Both the position numbers and the translations under genes were made by a program. 64,000 nucleotides of DNA from the NCBI RefSeq assembly GCF_003610995.1, contig NZ_CP032543.1:4216001-4280000 (forward strand), written 5' to 3'. Positions 26,080 through 33,444 of the stretch are shown here, piece after piece. Position 1 is the stretch's first letter. Every line of letters starts with the position of its first letter. This DNA is from Streptomyces griseus subsp. griseus. Lineage in GTDB: Bacteria; Actinomycetota; Actinomycetes; Streptomycetales; Streptomycetaceae. Below the pieces are notes generated by a model. The model had not been told where the DNA came from and made no database searches. It worked only from the letters and a program-made list of their open reading frames with translations.

Positions 26080-26448
26080 ATGGAGCTGAACCCCCTGGAG
26101 CAGGCACTGCACACCGCCCGCGCGCTGGTCATGGCCGATCTGGTCGCGGGTGACGTCGCCGAGGCCGATGTCGTCTCGCTCGTCGAGGACGCCGTCACGC
26201 ACCGCCGGTGGTGGGTGGAGCAGTGGCCCGAGGGTGCGGAGTTCGTCGCCGGGCTGATCGCCCAGGACGTGCAGGACGCCCTGCTGGAGAAGTACGGGCG
26301 GTGGCCGCTCTGCCCCGCCTGCCCCGAGGACGAACCGCACGCGCTGGACGTGGAGCCGGAGCTGGGGCCCGACCCGCACTGGGTGTGCGTCAAGGCGGCG
26401 GTGGCCGTGGCGCCGGTGGGGGCGCTGGGCGAGGTGCTGCGGCGGTGA
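26080..26448 (+). CDS. Conserved hypothetical protein (122 aa) with Cys/His cluster
   Basis: Unrecognised family. An acidic helical N-terminal half (ALVMADLVAGDVAEADVVSLVEDAV) is followed by CPACPEDEPHALDVEPELG and PHWVC, a possible zinc-binding Cys/His set. CACAAT followed by six bases and the ATG suggests a leaderless or very short leader transcript, though AGGAGC directly before the ATG could serve as a ribosome site. Its stop overlaps the start of the DUF4031 gene (GTGA), so the two are coupled. Confidence 0.75.
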   Translation: MELNPLEQALHTARALVMADLVAGDVAEADVVSLVEDAVTHRRWWVEQWPEGAEFVAGLIAQDVQDALLEKYGRWPLCPACPEDEPHALDVEPELGPDPHWVCVKAAVAVAPVGALGEVLRR

Positions 26449-26714
26449 CCCTCTATATAGACCCGCCCACCTGGCCCGGACACGGCCGCCTCTGGTCGCA
26501 CCTGGTCAGCGATGTGTCGTTCGAGGAGCTGCACACCTTCGCGGCCGCGATCGGCTGCCCGCCGCGCGCCTTCGAGCGCGACCACTACGACGTACCGGAG
26601 GCGTATTACGCGGACGCCGTGCGGGCGGGGGCGCGGGAGATCGGCTCGAAGGAGCTGGTGCGCCGCCTCACGGCTGCCGGGCTCCGGCGGCCGAAGGGGC
26701 GGGCGTCGGCGTAG
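26445..26714 (+). CDS. DUF4031 domain protein
   Basis: 89 residues beginning VTLYIDPPTWPGHGRLWSHL, then SFEELHTFAAAIGCPPRAFERDHYDVPE and IGSKELVRRLTAAGLRR. This is the full DUF4031 pattern of short actinobacterial proteins with conserved His and Asp residues. The GTG start overlaps the upstream stop by four bases. Function unknown; the pairing with the Cys/His protein upstream suggests a joint role. Confidence 0.85.
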   Translation: MTLYIDPPTWPGHGRLWSHLVSDVSFEELHTFAAAIGCPPRAFERDHYDVPEAYYADAVRAGAREIGSKELVRRLTAAGLRRPKGRASA

Positions 26715-26730
26715 GAGGCGCCGCCGGCGC

Positions 26731-28065
26731 TCAGGGCTGGGTGGGGGAAGGGCCGCCCTGTGCGCCCGCCGCGCACTCGGTGGCCGTCCCGGTGGCCGGT
26801 GCCGTACGCCCCGTGGGTCCCGGGCGGCCTGCCTGCCCCGCCCCGGCCGCGCTCTTCGCGATCAGCCGCGAGCGCGAGACGCCGTCTCCGCCGCGCTGGA
26901 GCCGCAGCGCCACCGCCACCGCCGCCAGGGCCAGGACCGTCATCCCCGCGCCCGCCCACGCCGTCGCCGCGAAGCCGAAGTCCGCGTCGATCACCGTGCC
27001 GCCGAGCCACGGGCCGCTCGTGTTGCCCAGGTTGAACGCGGCCGTCGTCGTGGCACCGGCCAGCGTCGGGGCCGCGCCCGCCACGTTGAACATCCGGGCG
27101 TTGAGCGCGGGGGCCGTGAAGAACGCCGACAGGCCCAGCAGGAACGCCAGCGCGACCACCGCGACCTGGCTGGAGGCGAACAGCGCCAGCGCCGCCAGGA
27201 ACACCGTGGACGCCGTGATTCCGGTGAGCAGCACCCCGAAGAGGTGCGCGTCCGCGACCCGGCCGCCGATGGTCGTACCGATCAGTGCGCCGACCCCGAA
27301 CAGGCCCAGGATCCACGGCACCCAACCGGAGTCCAGGCCCGCCACATCCGTCAGCAGCGGCGCCAGATAGCTGAACGCGCAGAACACGCCGCCCGCCGCG
27401 AGCGCGGTGATCACGATCGCCAGCCAGACCTGCCGGTCCCGGTAGATCGCCAGCTCCTGCCGCAGCTCCGGCTTCCTCTCCGGCAGCGGGATGCGCGGGA
27501 TGCGGGTGACGACCCCGGCCAGCGCCACCGCCGAGGCCACGCCGACCGCCCAGAACGCCGACCGCCAGCCGAGGTGCTCGCCGAGGAAGGCGCCCATCGG
27601 CACGCCGAGCACGTTGGCGATGGACAGGCCGCCGATCATCACGGCCATCGCCCGCGCCCGCTGGTTCACCGGCACCATCGCGATGGCCACCGCCGCCCCG
27701 ACCGCCCAGAACCCCGCACAGGCGAGCGCGCTCACCACCCGGGAGGCGAAGAGCACCTCGTACGTCGGTGCCAGCGCGCCCGCCACCTGCCCGAGGCCGA
27801 AGACCGAGATCAGCGCGATCAGGGTCGTCCGGCGGGGCAGCCGCAGCGTGGCCACGGCGAGCAGCGGGGCGCCGACCACCATGCCGATCGCGAAGGCGGA
27901 TATGAGGAGGCCGGCCTGCGGGATCGAGACGTTCATGTCGTCGGCGATCGGCGGCAGCAGGCCCGACAGCATGAACTCACTGGTGCCGAGGGCGAAGACC
28001 GAGAGGCCGAGGATGTATACGGCCAGCGGCATGGGTGTGCGGCGGCGGGAGGCGGAGTCGGGCAT
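26731..28065 (-). CDS. MFS exporter, DHA1 family, chloramphenicol-efflux (Cmx/CmlR) type
   Basis: 444 residues with 12 predicted membrane segments. The start region VFALGTSEFMLSGLLPPIADDMNVSIPQAG and the motif-A region are those of the Cmx/CmrA/AraJ branch of drug exporters. A Gly/Ala/Thr-rich tail of about 45 residues extends beyond the last helix. The ATG at 28065 is chosen over a GTG-type extension. Resistance to chloramphenicol is possible by family but not shown; no regulator lies next to it. Confidence 0.85.
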   Translation of the reverse strand: MPDSASRRRTPMPLAVYILGLSVFALGTSEFMLSGLLPPIADDMNVSIPQAGLLISAFAIGMVVGAPLLAVATLRLPRRTTLIALISVFGLGQVAGALAPTYEVLFASRVVSALACAGFWAVGAAVAIAMVPVNQRARAMAVMIGGLSIANVLGVPMGAFLGEHLGWRSAFWAVGVASAVALAGVVTRIPRIPLPERKPELRQELAIYRDRQVWLAIVITALAAGGVFCAFSYLAPLLTDVAGLDSGWVPWILGLFGVGALIGTTIGGRVADAHLFGVLLTGITASTVFLAALALFASSQVAVVALAFLLGLSAFFTAPALNARMFNVAGAAPTLAGATTTAAFNLGNTSGPWLGGTVIDADFGFAATAWAGAGMTVLALAAVAVALRLQRGGDGVSRSRLIAKSAAGAGQAGRPGPTGRTAPATGTATECAAGAQGGPSPTQP

Positions 28066-28125
28066 GACTCGTCCCAACACCGGGGAACGCGTCCGCATTC
28101 CCGGCTCCCGTCACGTGGACAGTGG

Positions 28126-29120
28126 TCACGCGGCGGGCAGGGCGTGCAGCTTCTTACCGTGCAGGGCGAACACGTGCTTGCCGTCGGTGGCCACCAGCCA
28201 GGAGTGGTAGTCGCCGGACCTGTCGTTGAACGTCCAGCGCAGGGTGCCGTCCTTCGCGTCGAAGGCGTGGATGCCGCCCTGCTCGTCGAGGTCGGTGGCC
28301 CCGTACAGGGTGGGGCCGACCCTCACGAACTGCCGGGGCACCTGCGCGCCCGAGTCCTTCAGCGCCGTGGACTGCCAGGCCTTCTTCCCCGTACGCGGGT
28401 CGAGGGCCCACAGCGTCCGGCCGCTGTCCGCGATGTACAGCACGTCGTCCAGGACGGTCGGCTCCCGGAAGGTGGTGAACCGCTCGGCCTCCACGGACCA
28501 CTTCTCGGACCCGTCGGACAGTGCGAAGGCCTGGAGCTCCTGCCCCTGCGGGACGATCACCAGATCCTGGTGGACGACGAAGGGGCCGTAACTCGTCTTC
28601 TGCGTCCACACCTGCCTGCCGGTGGCGGTGTCGCGCACCGTGAGGTTCTTCTTGACGTCGGTGTAGACGAGGTGGCGGCCCTGCACGGCGGCGTGGACCC
28701 CGTGCTGCTCGGTGCCGAGGTCGCGCTGTTCCTTCCAGGCGAGCTTGCCCGTGCTGCTGTTCAGCGCCGCGATCACATTCGTGCGGGACGAGCCGTCGGC
28801 CTCCAGGATCTCGGCGATGACGTACCCCTGCGTCCCGTCCACCGCGACCGGCCTCGGCTGCCGGTACTCCTTGCCGAGGTAGACCTCGTCCACCGGGGCG
28901 CGGGGGCTTCGCCGTCCTCGGGGGCCTCGTCGTCGGGCTCGGGGGAGGTGGTACGCGGCGGTGGCGTGCTGCCCGCGCCGCCGGTCGCCGGCTCGTCCTC
29001 GCAGCCGGTCAGTCCTGCCCCGAGCGCCGCCATCGCGATACCGCCCCCGGCCAGTCGCAGTATTCGCCGCCGTGAAGATCTGCCGGCCGTCGTGCCGTAT
29101 CCCGCCAGTCCCTTGGACAT
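28126..29120 (-). pseudogene. Tat-exported PQQ-type beta-propeller lipoprotein, frameshifted
   Basis: The N-terminal part reads SSRRRILRLAGGGIAMAALG then AGLTGC, a twin-arginine lipoprotein signal, followed by a Pro/Glu/Asp spacer. The frame then shifts within a run of five C near 28895-28905 (coding strand). The rest carries repeated PQQ-like blades (ALNSSTGKLAWKEQ, RDTATGRQVWTQ, ALDPRTGKKAWQS, AFDAKDGTLRWTF). Restoring one C gives a continuous ~330-residue protein. Such surface propellers are probably scaffolds; no enzyme function is implied. Sequencing error and true mutation cannot be told apart here. Confidence 0.75.
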
Positions 29121-29292
29121 GGAGCCGTCCCCCCGTGGAGTCGTCAGAGTATGTGCAACCGCGATGCCAGACGGTAGCGTTCGTGAGGCGTCACCGACCG
29201 GGCCAGGGCCTGACCGGAACAACTCCGTGAAGGAACCGGAACATGTGCCGGTCACCGCGGACGGAGGGCACTCGCCATCTGCCGGCCACCGT

Positions 29293-29348
29293 GGATCGGA
29301 CGACGGCCCCAGCACCCGGTCAGCGCGGATCGGACGACGGCCCCAGCA
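29293..29348. repeat. 22-bp direct repeat at the end of the HD-domain gene
   Basis: GGATCGGACGACGGCCCCAGCA occurs at 29293-29314 and again at 29327-29348, 34 bases apart. The second copy encodes the last residues (LLGPSSDPR) of the minus-strand gene ending at 29320; the first copy lies just beyond its stop codon. This is a local duplication of the gene end. Confidence 0.85.
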
Positions 29349-30009
29349 GCTCCAGCTCCGTCGCCAGGTTGCGCCGGGCCCGCGCCTCCCACTCGGCGGC
29401 CCCGTGCGGCGTGCGGAACAGCCTCGGCAGCGCGAGGAGTTGCCGCAGCACCGCCGCCCGCCCCGCCCGGAACGCCTCGTCGGGGACGAACCCGTACTCC
29501 TCCCGCACCTGCGCCGCGTAGTCCGCGTACTCCTGCGGGCTCCCCGCCAGCACCGCCAGGTCCGCGTCGCACAGCACCTCGCCGTTGCGGTCGCCCTCGG
29601 CCGGGTCGTGCGTCACGGTGAGCCGGACCAGCCGCGCGACCTCCGCCGTCACCGCCTCCCCCACCCCCGCCTCGGGCAGCGCCCGTTCGGCGAGGGCGGC
29701 GCTGCGCTCCTCGTTCTCCGTACGGTCGGGCCGGTACACCGCGTCGTGGAACCAGGCGGCCAGCCGCACCGCGTGCGCATCGGCGGCGTACCCGGCGAGC
29801 GTGTCGATCCGGTCCAGGACCGCTGTCAGATGGGCGGTGGTGTGGTACCGCCGCTGCGGCTCGTCCCAGCGGGCCAGGAGGTTCTCGGCGTACGGCAGCG
29901 GATCAGGGCCTGCGTCGGGGCCGGGCGCCCCGGAACGGGCGGCGAGCAGCGTGTCCCGCCAGCGGTCGGGCAGGGCACGGGGGTCGCGGGGGCGCGGGCT
30001 GTCCGTCAT
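29320..30009 (-). CDS. HD-domain-like metal-dependent phosphohydrolase
   Basis: 229 residues. RRYHTTAHLTAVLDRID, then AAWFHDAVYRPDRTENEERSA and CDADLAVLAG supply the His / His-Asp / Asp ligands expected of a predicted metal-dependent HD phosphohydrolase. No second domain. The start at 30009 directly abuts a 10-bp inverted repeat, and TAGGGT stands six bases before the ATG, suggesting a leaderless message. Substrate unknown. Confidence 0.85.
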   Translation of the reverse strand: MTDSPRPRDPRALPDRWRDTLLAARSGAPGPDAGPDPLPYAENLLARWDEPQRRYHTTAHLTAVLDRIDTLAGYAADAHAVRLAAWFHDAVYRPDRTENEERSAALAERALPEAGVGEAVTAEVARLVRLTVTHDPAEGDRNGEVLCDADLAVLAGSPQEYADYAAQVREEYGFVPDEAFRAGRAAVLRQLLALPRLFRTPHGAAEWEARARRNLATELELLGPSSDPR

Positions 30010-30037
30010 GGGACGACCCTAGAGGCTGGGTCGTCCC
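30010..30037. promoter_or_regulatory. Perfect 10-bp inverted repeat abutting a start codon
   Basis: GGGACGACCC, eight bases, then GGGTCGTCCC. The outer edge touches the ATG of the HD-type gene (30007-30009). It could be an operator in the divergent promoter region or, in RNA, a hairpin hiding the start of the minus-strand message. Confidence 0.6.
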
Positions 30038-30041
30038 GCAC

Positions 30042-30085
30042 GGATGAGAGGCGTGGCCCGTAAGGATGCGAGGCATGGCCCCGTA
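30042..30085. repeat. Tandem ~22-bp repeat
   Basis: Two copies of a unit reading GGATG(A/C)GAGGC(G/A)TGGCCC(C)GTA lie at 30042-30062 and 30064-30085, between the divergent HD-type and mycothiol-enzyme genes. Function unknown; it may be a duplicated regulatory site. Confidence 0.65.
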
Positions 30086-30139
30086 CGGATTCCGGCATCC
30101 CGCCCCGGCCACCAACCTCCCTGCGGTTGGCTGGGGTCC

Positions 30140-30865
30140 ATGACGACCACGGCCTCCACCCCCGCCGCCCCCGTACGCGATCCCGAACTCCCCGGCCTCC
30201 TCCTCCGCACCGAGCGCGACGCCTTCCTCCCCCTCCTGCGCGCCACCCCCGAGCCCGCGTACGCCCTACGCACCGCGTGCCCCGGCTGGACCGTCCGCCA
30301 TGTCCTCGCGCACTGCGCCGCCGCCCTGACCCGGGTGGTCGAGGACCGGCTGGAACAGGGGGTGTTCTCGCCCGAGTCCAACGAGCGGGACATCGAGGAG
30401 CGGGCCGGGCTGCCCCTGGCCGCCCTCCTCGACGAGCTGGAGCGCGGGATGACCGAGGCCGGTCCGGTGATCGCCGCTGCGGGCGGGATGCTGGACGGGG
30501 TCGCGCTCGGCGAGTGGGTGCACGCGGGGGACGTACGCGAGGCGTGGGGGCTGGACGGGGCGTACGCCGGGCGCGGACTGGCGTACGCCCTGGGGCTGCT
30601 GGAAGGCGTGGCGTACCGGAAGGAGATGCCGCAGGTTGTGGCGGAAGTCGAGGGCGAGGGGGTGGATCTGTCCGCTTGGAGGGCGCCGCGCCCGCTCGGC
30701 GTCCCCTCGCCCGAAGGGCGGCCCGCCGGCCGGTACCGCGGCGACGGGCCCACCCTGATCCGGCTGTACGCGAACCGGCCGCTGGTGGGCACACGGTACG
30801 AGCTGCACGGCGTGCACGAGGGTGACCTGCACCTCTTCGGCCGGCCGCCGAAGCTGGCGGACTGA
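30140..30865 (+). CDS. Maleylpyruvate isomerase/DinB-like mycothiol-dependent family protein
   Basis: 241 residues. The DinB-like four-helix bundle has CPGWTVRHVLAHCAAALTRVV, the family motif with a metal-ligand histidine, and GEWVHAGDVREAWG with the second histidine. A C-terminal alpha/beta segment ends with TRYELHGVHEGDLHLFG. This fits the TIGR03083-type actinobacterial family that uses or is thought to use mycothiol as cosubstrate. The ATG at 30140 begins the conserved part. Actual reaction unknown. Confidence 0.85.
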   Translation: MTTTASTPAAPVRDPELPGLLLRTERDAFLPLLRATPEPAYALRTACPGWTVRHVLAHCAAALTRVVEDRLEQGVFSPESNERDIEERAGLPLAALLDELERGMTEAGPVIAAAGGMLDGVALGEWVHAGDVREAWGLDGAYAGRGLAYALGLLEGVAYRKEMPQVVAEVEGEGVDLSAWRAPRPLGVPSPEGRPAGRYRGDGPTLIRLYANRPLVGTRYELHGVHEGDLHLFGRPPKLAD

Positions 30866-30901
30866 GAGCCGGGCGGAAGGTTCCGCCCCTCGGACCGGCC
30901 C

Positions 30902-30936
30902 TTGTCGCCCCGGAGCCGGGTCACTAGCGTGCGCTC
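30902..30936 (+). promoter_or_regulatory. Leaderless promoter of pxpABC (TTGTCG-N17-TAGCGT)
   Basis: TTGTCG (30902-30907) and TAGCGT (30925-30930) are 17 bases apart. The GTG start at 30937 lies six bases after the -10 box, at the expected first transcribed base. No ribosome binding site precedes the GTG. Translation of a leaderless message is therefore likely. Confidence 0.7.
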
Positions 30937-31692
30937 GTGAAGATGGACCTGAACGCGGATCTCGGTGAGGGCTTCGGCCGCTGGACCCTGACCGACGACG
31001 AAGCGCTCCTCGCCTGTGTCACCAGCGCCAATGTGGCGTGCGGCTTCCACGCGGGTGATGCCTCCGTGATGCGGCGGGTCTGTGATGCGGCGGCGGTGAA
31101 CGGGGTACGGATCGGGGCGCAGGTCTCCTACCGGGATCTGGCCGGGTTCGGGCGACGGTCGATGGACGTGCCGTCCGACGAGCTGGCCGCCGAGATCGCG
31201 TACCAGATAGGCGCCCTGCGGGTGTTCGCCGAAGCGGCCGGCTCCACCGTCTCGTACGTCAAACCGCACGGCGCCCTCTACAACCGCACCGTCCACGACG
31301 AGGAGCAGGCCGCCGCCGTCGTCGCGGGCGTCCGGCTCGCAGGCGGCGGCCTCACCGTCCTCGGGCTGCCCGGCTCCCACCTGCTCGCCCAGGCCTCCGC
31401 CGCCGGGCTGCCCGCCGTTGAGGAGGCCTTCGCCGACCGGGCGTACACCGCGCGGGGGACGCTGGTCCCACGCGGCGAACCGGGTGCGGTGGTGCACGAC
31501 GCCGACGAGGTCGTACGTCGCGGTGTCGGCATGGCGCTGGACCGGGCCGTCACCGCGGCGGACGGCAGCCGGATACCCGTCGAGGCGCGCTCGCTCTGCG
31601 TCCACGGCGACACCCCCGGCGCCGCCGCCCTCGCCCGACGGGTGCGGGTGGCGCTGGAGGACGCGGGCGTGCGGGTGGAGGCGTTCACATGA
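30937..31692 (+). CDS. pxpA: 5-oxoprolinase subunit A (LamB/YcsF family)
   Basis: 251 residues opening MDLNADLGEGFGRW, with TSANVACGFHAGDASVM, YVKPHGALYN and SLCVHGDTPGA, all LamB/YcsF signatures of a beta/alpha barrel. With PxpB and PxpC it forms the ATP-dependent prokaryotic 5-oxoprolinase that opens pyroglutamate to glutamate. Starts at GTG 30937, probably leaderless. Its stop overlaps the ATG of pxpB (ATGA). Confidence 0.95.
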   Translation: MKMDLNADLGEGFGRWTLTDDEALLACVTSANVACGFHAGDASVMRRVCDAAAVNGVRIGAQVSYRDLAGFGRRSMDVPSDELAAEIAYQIGALRVFAEAAGSTVSYVKPHGALYNRTVHDEEQAAAVVAGVRLAGGGLTVLGLPGSHLLAQASAAGLPAVEEAFADRAYTARGTLVPRGEPGAVVHDADEVVRRGVGMALDRAVTAADGSRIPVEARSLCVHGDTPGAAALARRVRVALEDAGVRVEAFT

Positions 31693-32462
31693 GCCCGGGG
31701 GGCGACCGTACGGAGGTACGCGTGCTGCCTGCCGGGGCGCACGCCCTTCTCGTCGAACTGGCCGACGGCGACCACGCCGAGGCCTTCCACGCCGAGCTTC
31801 TCCGCCGCCGCGAGCGGGGCGCACTCCCCGGCGTACGCGAGATCGTTCCCGGCGCCCGGACCGTCCTCCTCGACGGGATCGGCCCCCACGAGAAGGCACT
31901 CCACGGGGACGGCCATCACGAAAGGACACGCGACGGCGTCCGCAACCGCGAAAAGGCACGGGAGAGCGCGTCCGCCGCCCGGGACCGGCTTGCGCGCGAT
32001 CTCGTCACCTGGGTCCTGCCGCCCCCGCGCCACGAGGTGCGCGAGGCGGTCGAGATCCCCGTCGTCTACGACGGACCCGATCTGGCGGAGGTCGCCGCGC
32101 TCTGGGGCGTCGGCGTCGACGAGGTGCCCGGGCTCCACTCGCGTACCGCGTTCCGGGTGGCCTTCTGCGGGTTCGCGCCCGGGTTCGGGTATCTGACCGG
32201 GCTGCCCGAGCGGCTGCATGTGCCCCGGCGCACCACCCCGCGTACGAGGGTTCCGGCCGGGGCGCTGGCCCTCGCCGGGCCGTACACCGGGGTCTACCCG
32301 CGCCCTTCGCCCGGCGGCTGGCAGCTCATCGGGCGGATGGTGGACCCGGCGGCCCTGTGGGACCCGGGCCGGGAACCGGCGGCGCTGCTCGGGCCGGGGA
32401 CGCGGGTGCGGTTCGTGGCCTCGGAGCCCGTACCCGTTTCCCGTACGGAACCGCTCCGATGA
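31689..32462 (+). CDS. pxpB: 5-oxoprolinase subunit B (KipI family)
   Basis: 257 residues. The C-terminal KipI/allophanate-hydrolase-subunit-1 domain has PVVYDGPDLAEVA, FCGFAPGFGYLTGLP and VPAGALALAGPYTGVYP. The N-terminal part (LPAGAHALLVELAD) is normal, but about residues 67-96 form an extra charged stretch made of three degenerate 30-base DNA repeats (31887-31976) not expected in the family. Linked by ATGA overlaps to pxpA and pxpC. Confidence 0.93.
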   Translation: MSPGGDRTEVRVLPAGAHALLVELADGDHAEAFHAELLRRRERGALPGVREIVPGARTVLLDGIGPHEKALHGDGHHERTRDGVRNREKARESASAARDRLARDLVTWVLPPPRHEVREAVEIPVVYDGPDLAEVAALWGVGVDEVPGLHSRTAFRVAFCGFAPGFGYLTGLPERLHVPRRTTPRTRVPAGALALAGPYTGVYPRPSPGGWQLIGRMVDPAALWDPGREPAALLGPGTRVRFVASEPVPVSRTEPLR

Positions 32463-33334
32463 CCGCCGTACGGAGCGGGCTCCTCCACATCGTCCGGCCC
32501 GGCGCCCTCACCACCGTCCAGGACGCCGGCCGGCCCGGCTGGGCGCATCTCGGCGTGGGGCGGGCCGGGGCCCTCGACGCGGCCGCCGCCCGGCTGGCCA
32601 ACCGGCTCGTGGGCAACCCGCCGGGCGCCGCCCTCCTGGAGACCACCGTCACCGGGTGCGCCGTCCGCCCCGACCGGCCCGTGGCGGCCGTCGTCGGCGG
32701 TGCGGGGTGCCGGGTGAGCGTCGACGGACGGCCCGTGGCCTGGGGCGCGCCCGTGCGGATACCGGCGGGCGCGGTGCTGGACGTGGGCCCCGCGGTGACC
32801 GGGGTGCGCGGCTATCTGGCGTTCGCGGGCGGCCTGGAGGTGGAGCCGGTGCTGGGCAGCCGCTCCGCCGACCTCCTCTCGGGTCTGGGTCCGGCCCCGC
32901 TGGCGGAGGGCGACACGTTGCCGCTGGGCCGACCGGCCGGGGAGCCACCGGCCGGCGAAGGACCCGTTCCCTGGCCCGGCGCCCCCGCCGAGCTGGTGCT
33001 CCCCCTCCACCTCGGCCCCCGCCACACCTGGTTCACGGCCACCGCGCTGCGTACGCTCACCGCCGCCGCCTACCGGGTCTCCCCGCACAGCAACCGCATC
33101 GGCCTCCGCACCGAAGGGCCTGCCCTGGAGCGGGCCCGCGACGGCGAACTGCCCAGCGAGGGCATGGTGCTCGGTGCGATCCAGGTGCCCCCGGACGGAA
33201 GGCCCGTCGTCTTCCTCAACGACCACCCGACGACCGGCGGTTACCCGGTCGTCGGCGTCGTACCGGAAACCGCCCTCGCCGGGGCGGCGCAGGCGGTTCC
33301 GGGGACGCGGGTGCGGTTCGTCGTACGGGCGTGA
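32459..33334 (+). CDS. pxpC: 5-oxoprolinase subunit C (KipA family)
   Basis: 291 residues beginning with the KipA signature IVRPGALTTVQDAGRPGWAH. GVGRAGALD, GYLAFAGGL, SPHSNRIGLRTEGP, LPSEGMVLGAIQVPPDGRPV and LNDHPTTGGYPVVGVV follow in order. It completes the pxpABC operon and partners PxpB. ATG overlaps the pxpB stop. A perfect hairpin follows 63 bases after its stop. Confidence 0.94.
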   Translation: MTAVRSGLLHIVRPGALTTVQDAGRPGWAHLGVGRAGALDAAAARLANRLVGNPPGAALLETTVTGCAVRPDRPVAAVVGGAGCRVSVDGRPVAWGAPVRIPAGAVLDVGPAVTGVRGYLAFAGGLEVEPVLGSRSADLLSGLGPAPLAEGDTLPLGRPAGEPPAGEGPVPWPGAPAELVLPLHLGPRHTWFTATALRTLTAAAYRVSPHSNRIGLRTEGPALERARDGELPSEGMVLGAIQVPPDGRPVVFLNDHPTTGGYPVVGVVPETALAGAAQAVPGTRVRFVVRA

Positions 33335-33396
33335 GGACCCCGTAGGAGCGTGAGCCGTCCTGTGGGGGAGCGGAAGGAGCCCCCCCGGCACGTGCC

Positions 33397-33417
33397 CCTG
33401 TACGGGCCCCGTACAGG
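33397..33417. terminator. Hairpin between pxpC and copA
   Basis: CCTGTACGGG-C-CCCGTACAGG, a perfect 10-bp inverted repeat between convergent genes. The loop is very short, so the effective stem is a few pairs shorter. Confidence 0.55.
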
Positions 33418-33444
33418 CGTGAATCACGAGCCCCCCACGTCCCC

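Noticed and set aside
26512-30063. A plus-strand frame of nearly 1200 codons
   Set aside because: Runs across DUF4031, the MFS exporter, the PQQ lipoprotein and the HD-type gene in the wrong frame or strand; typical GC-bias artefact.
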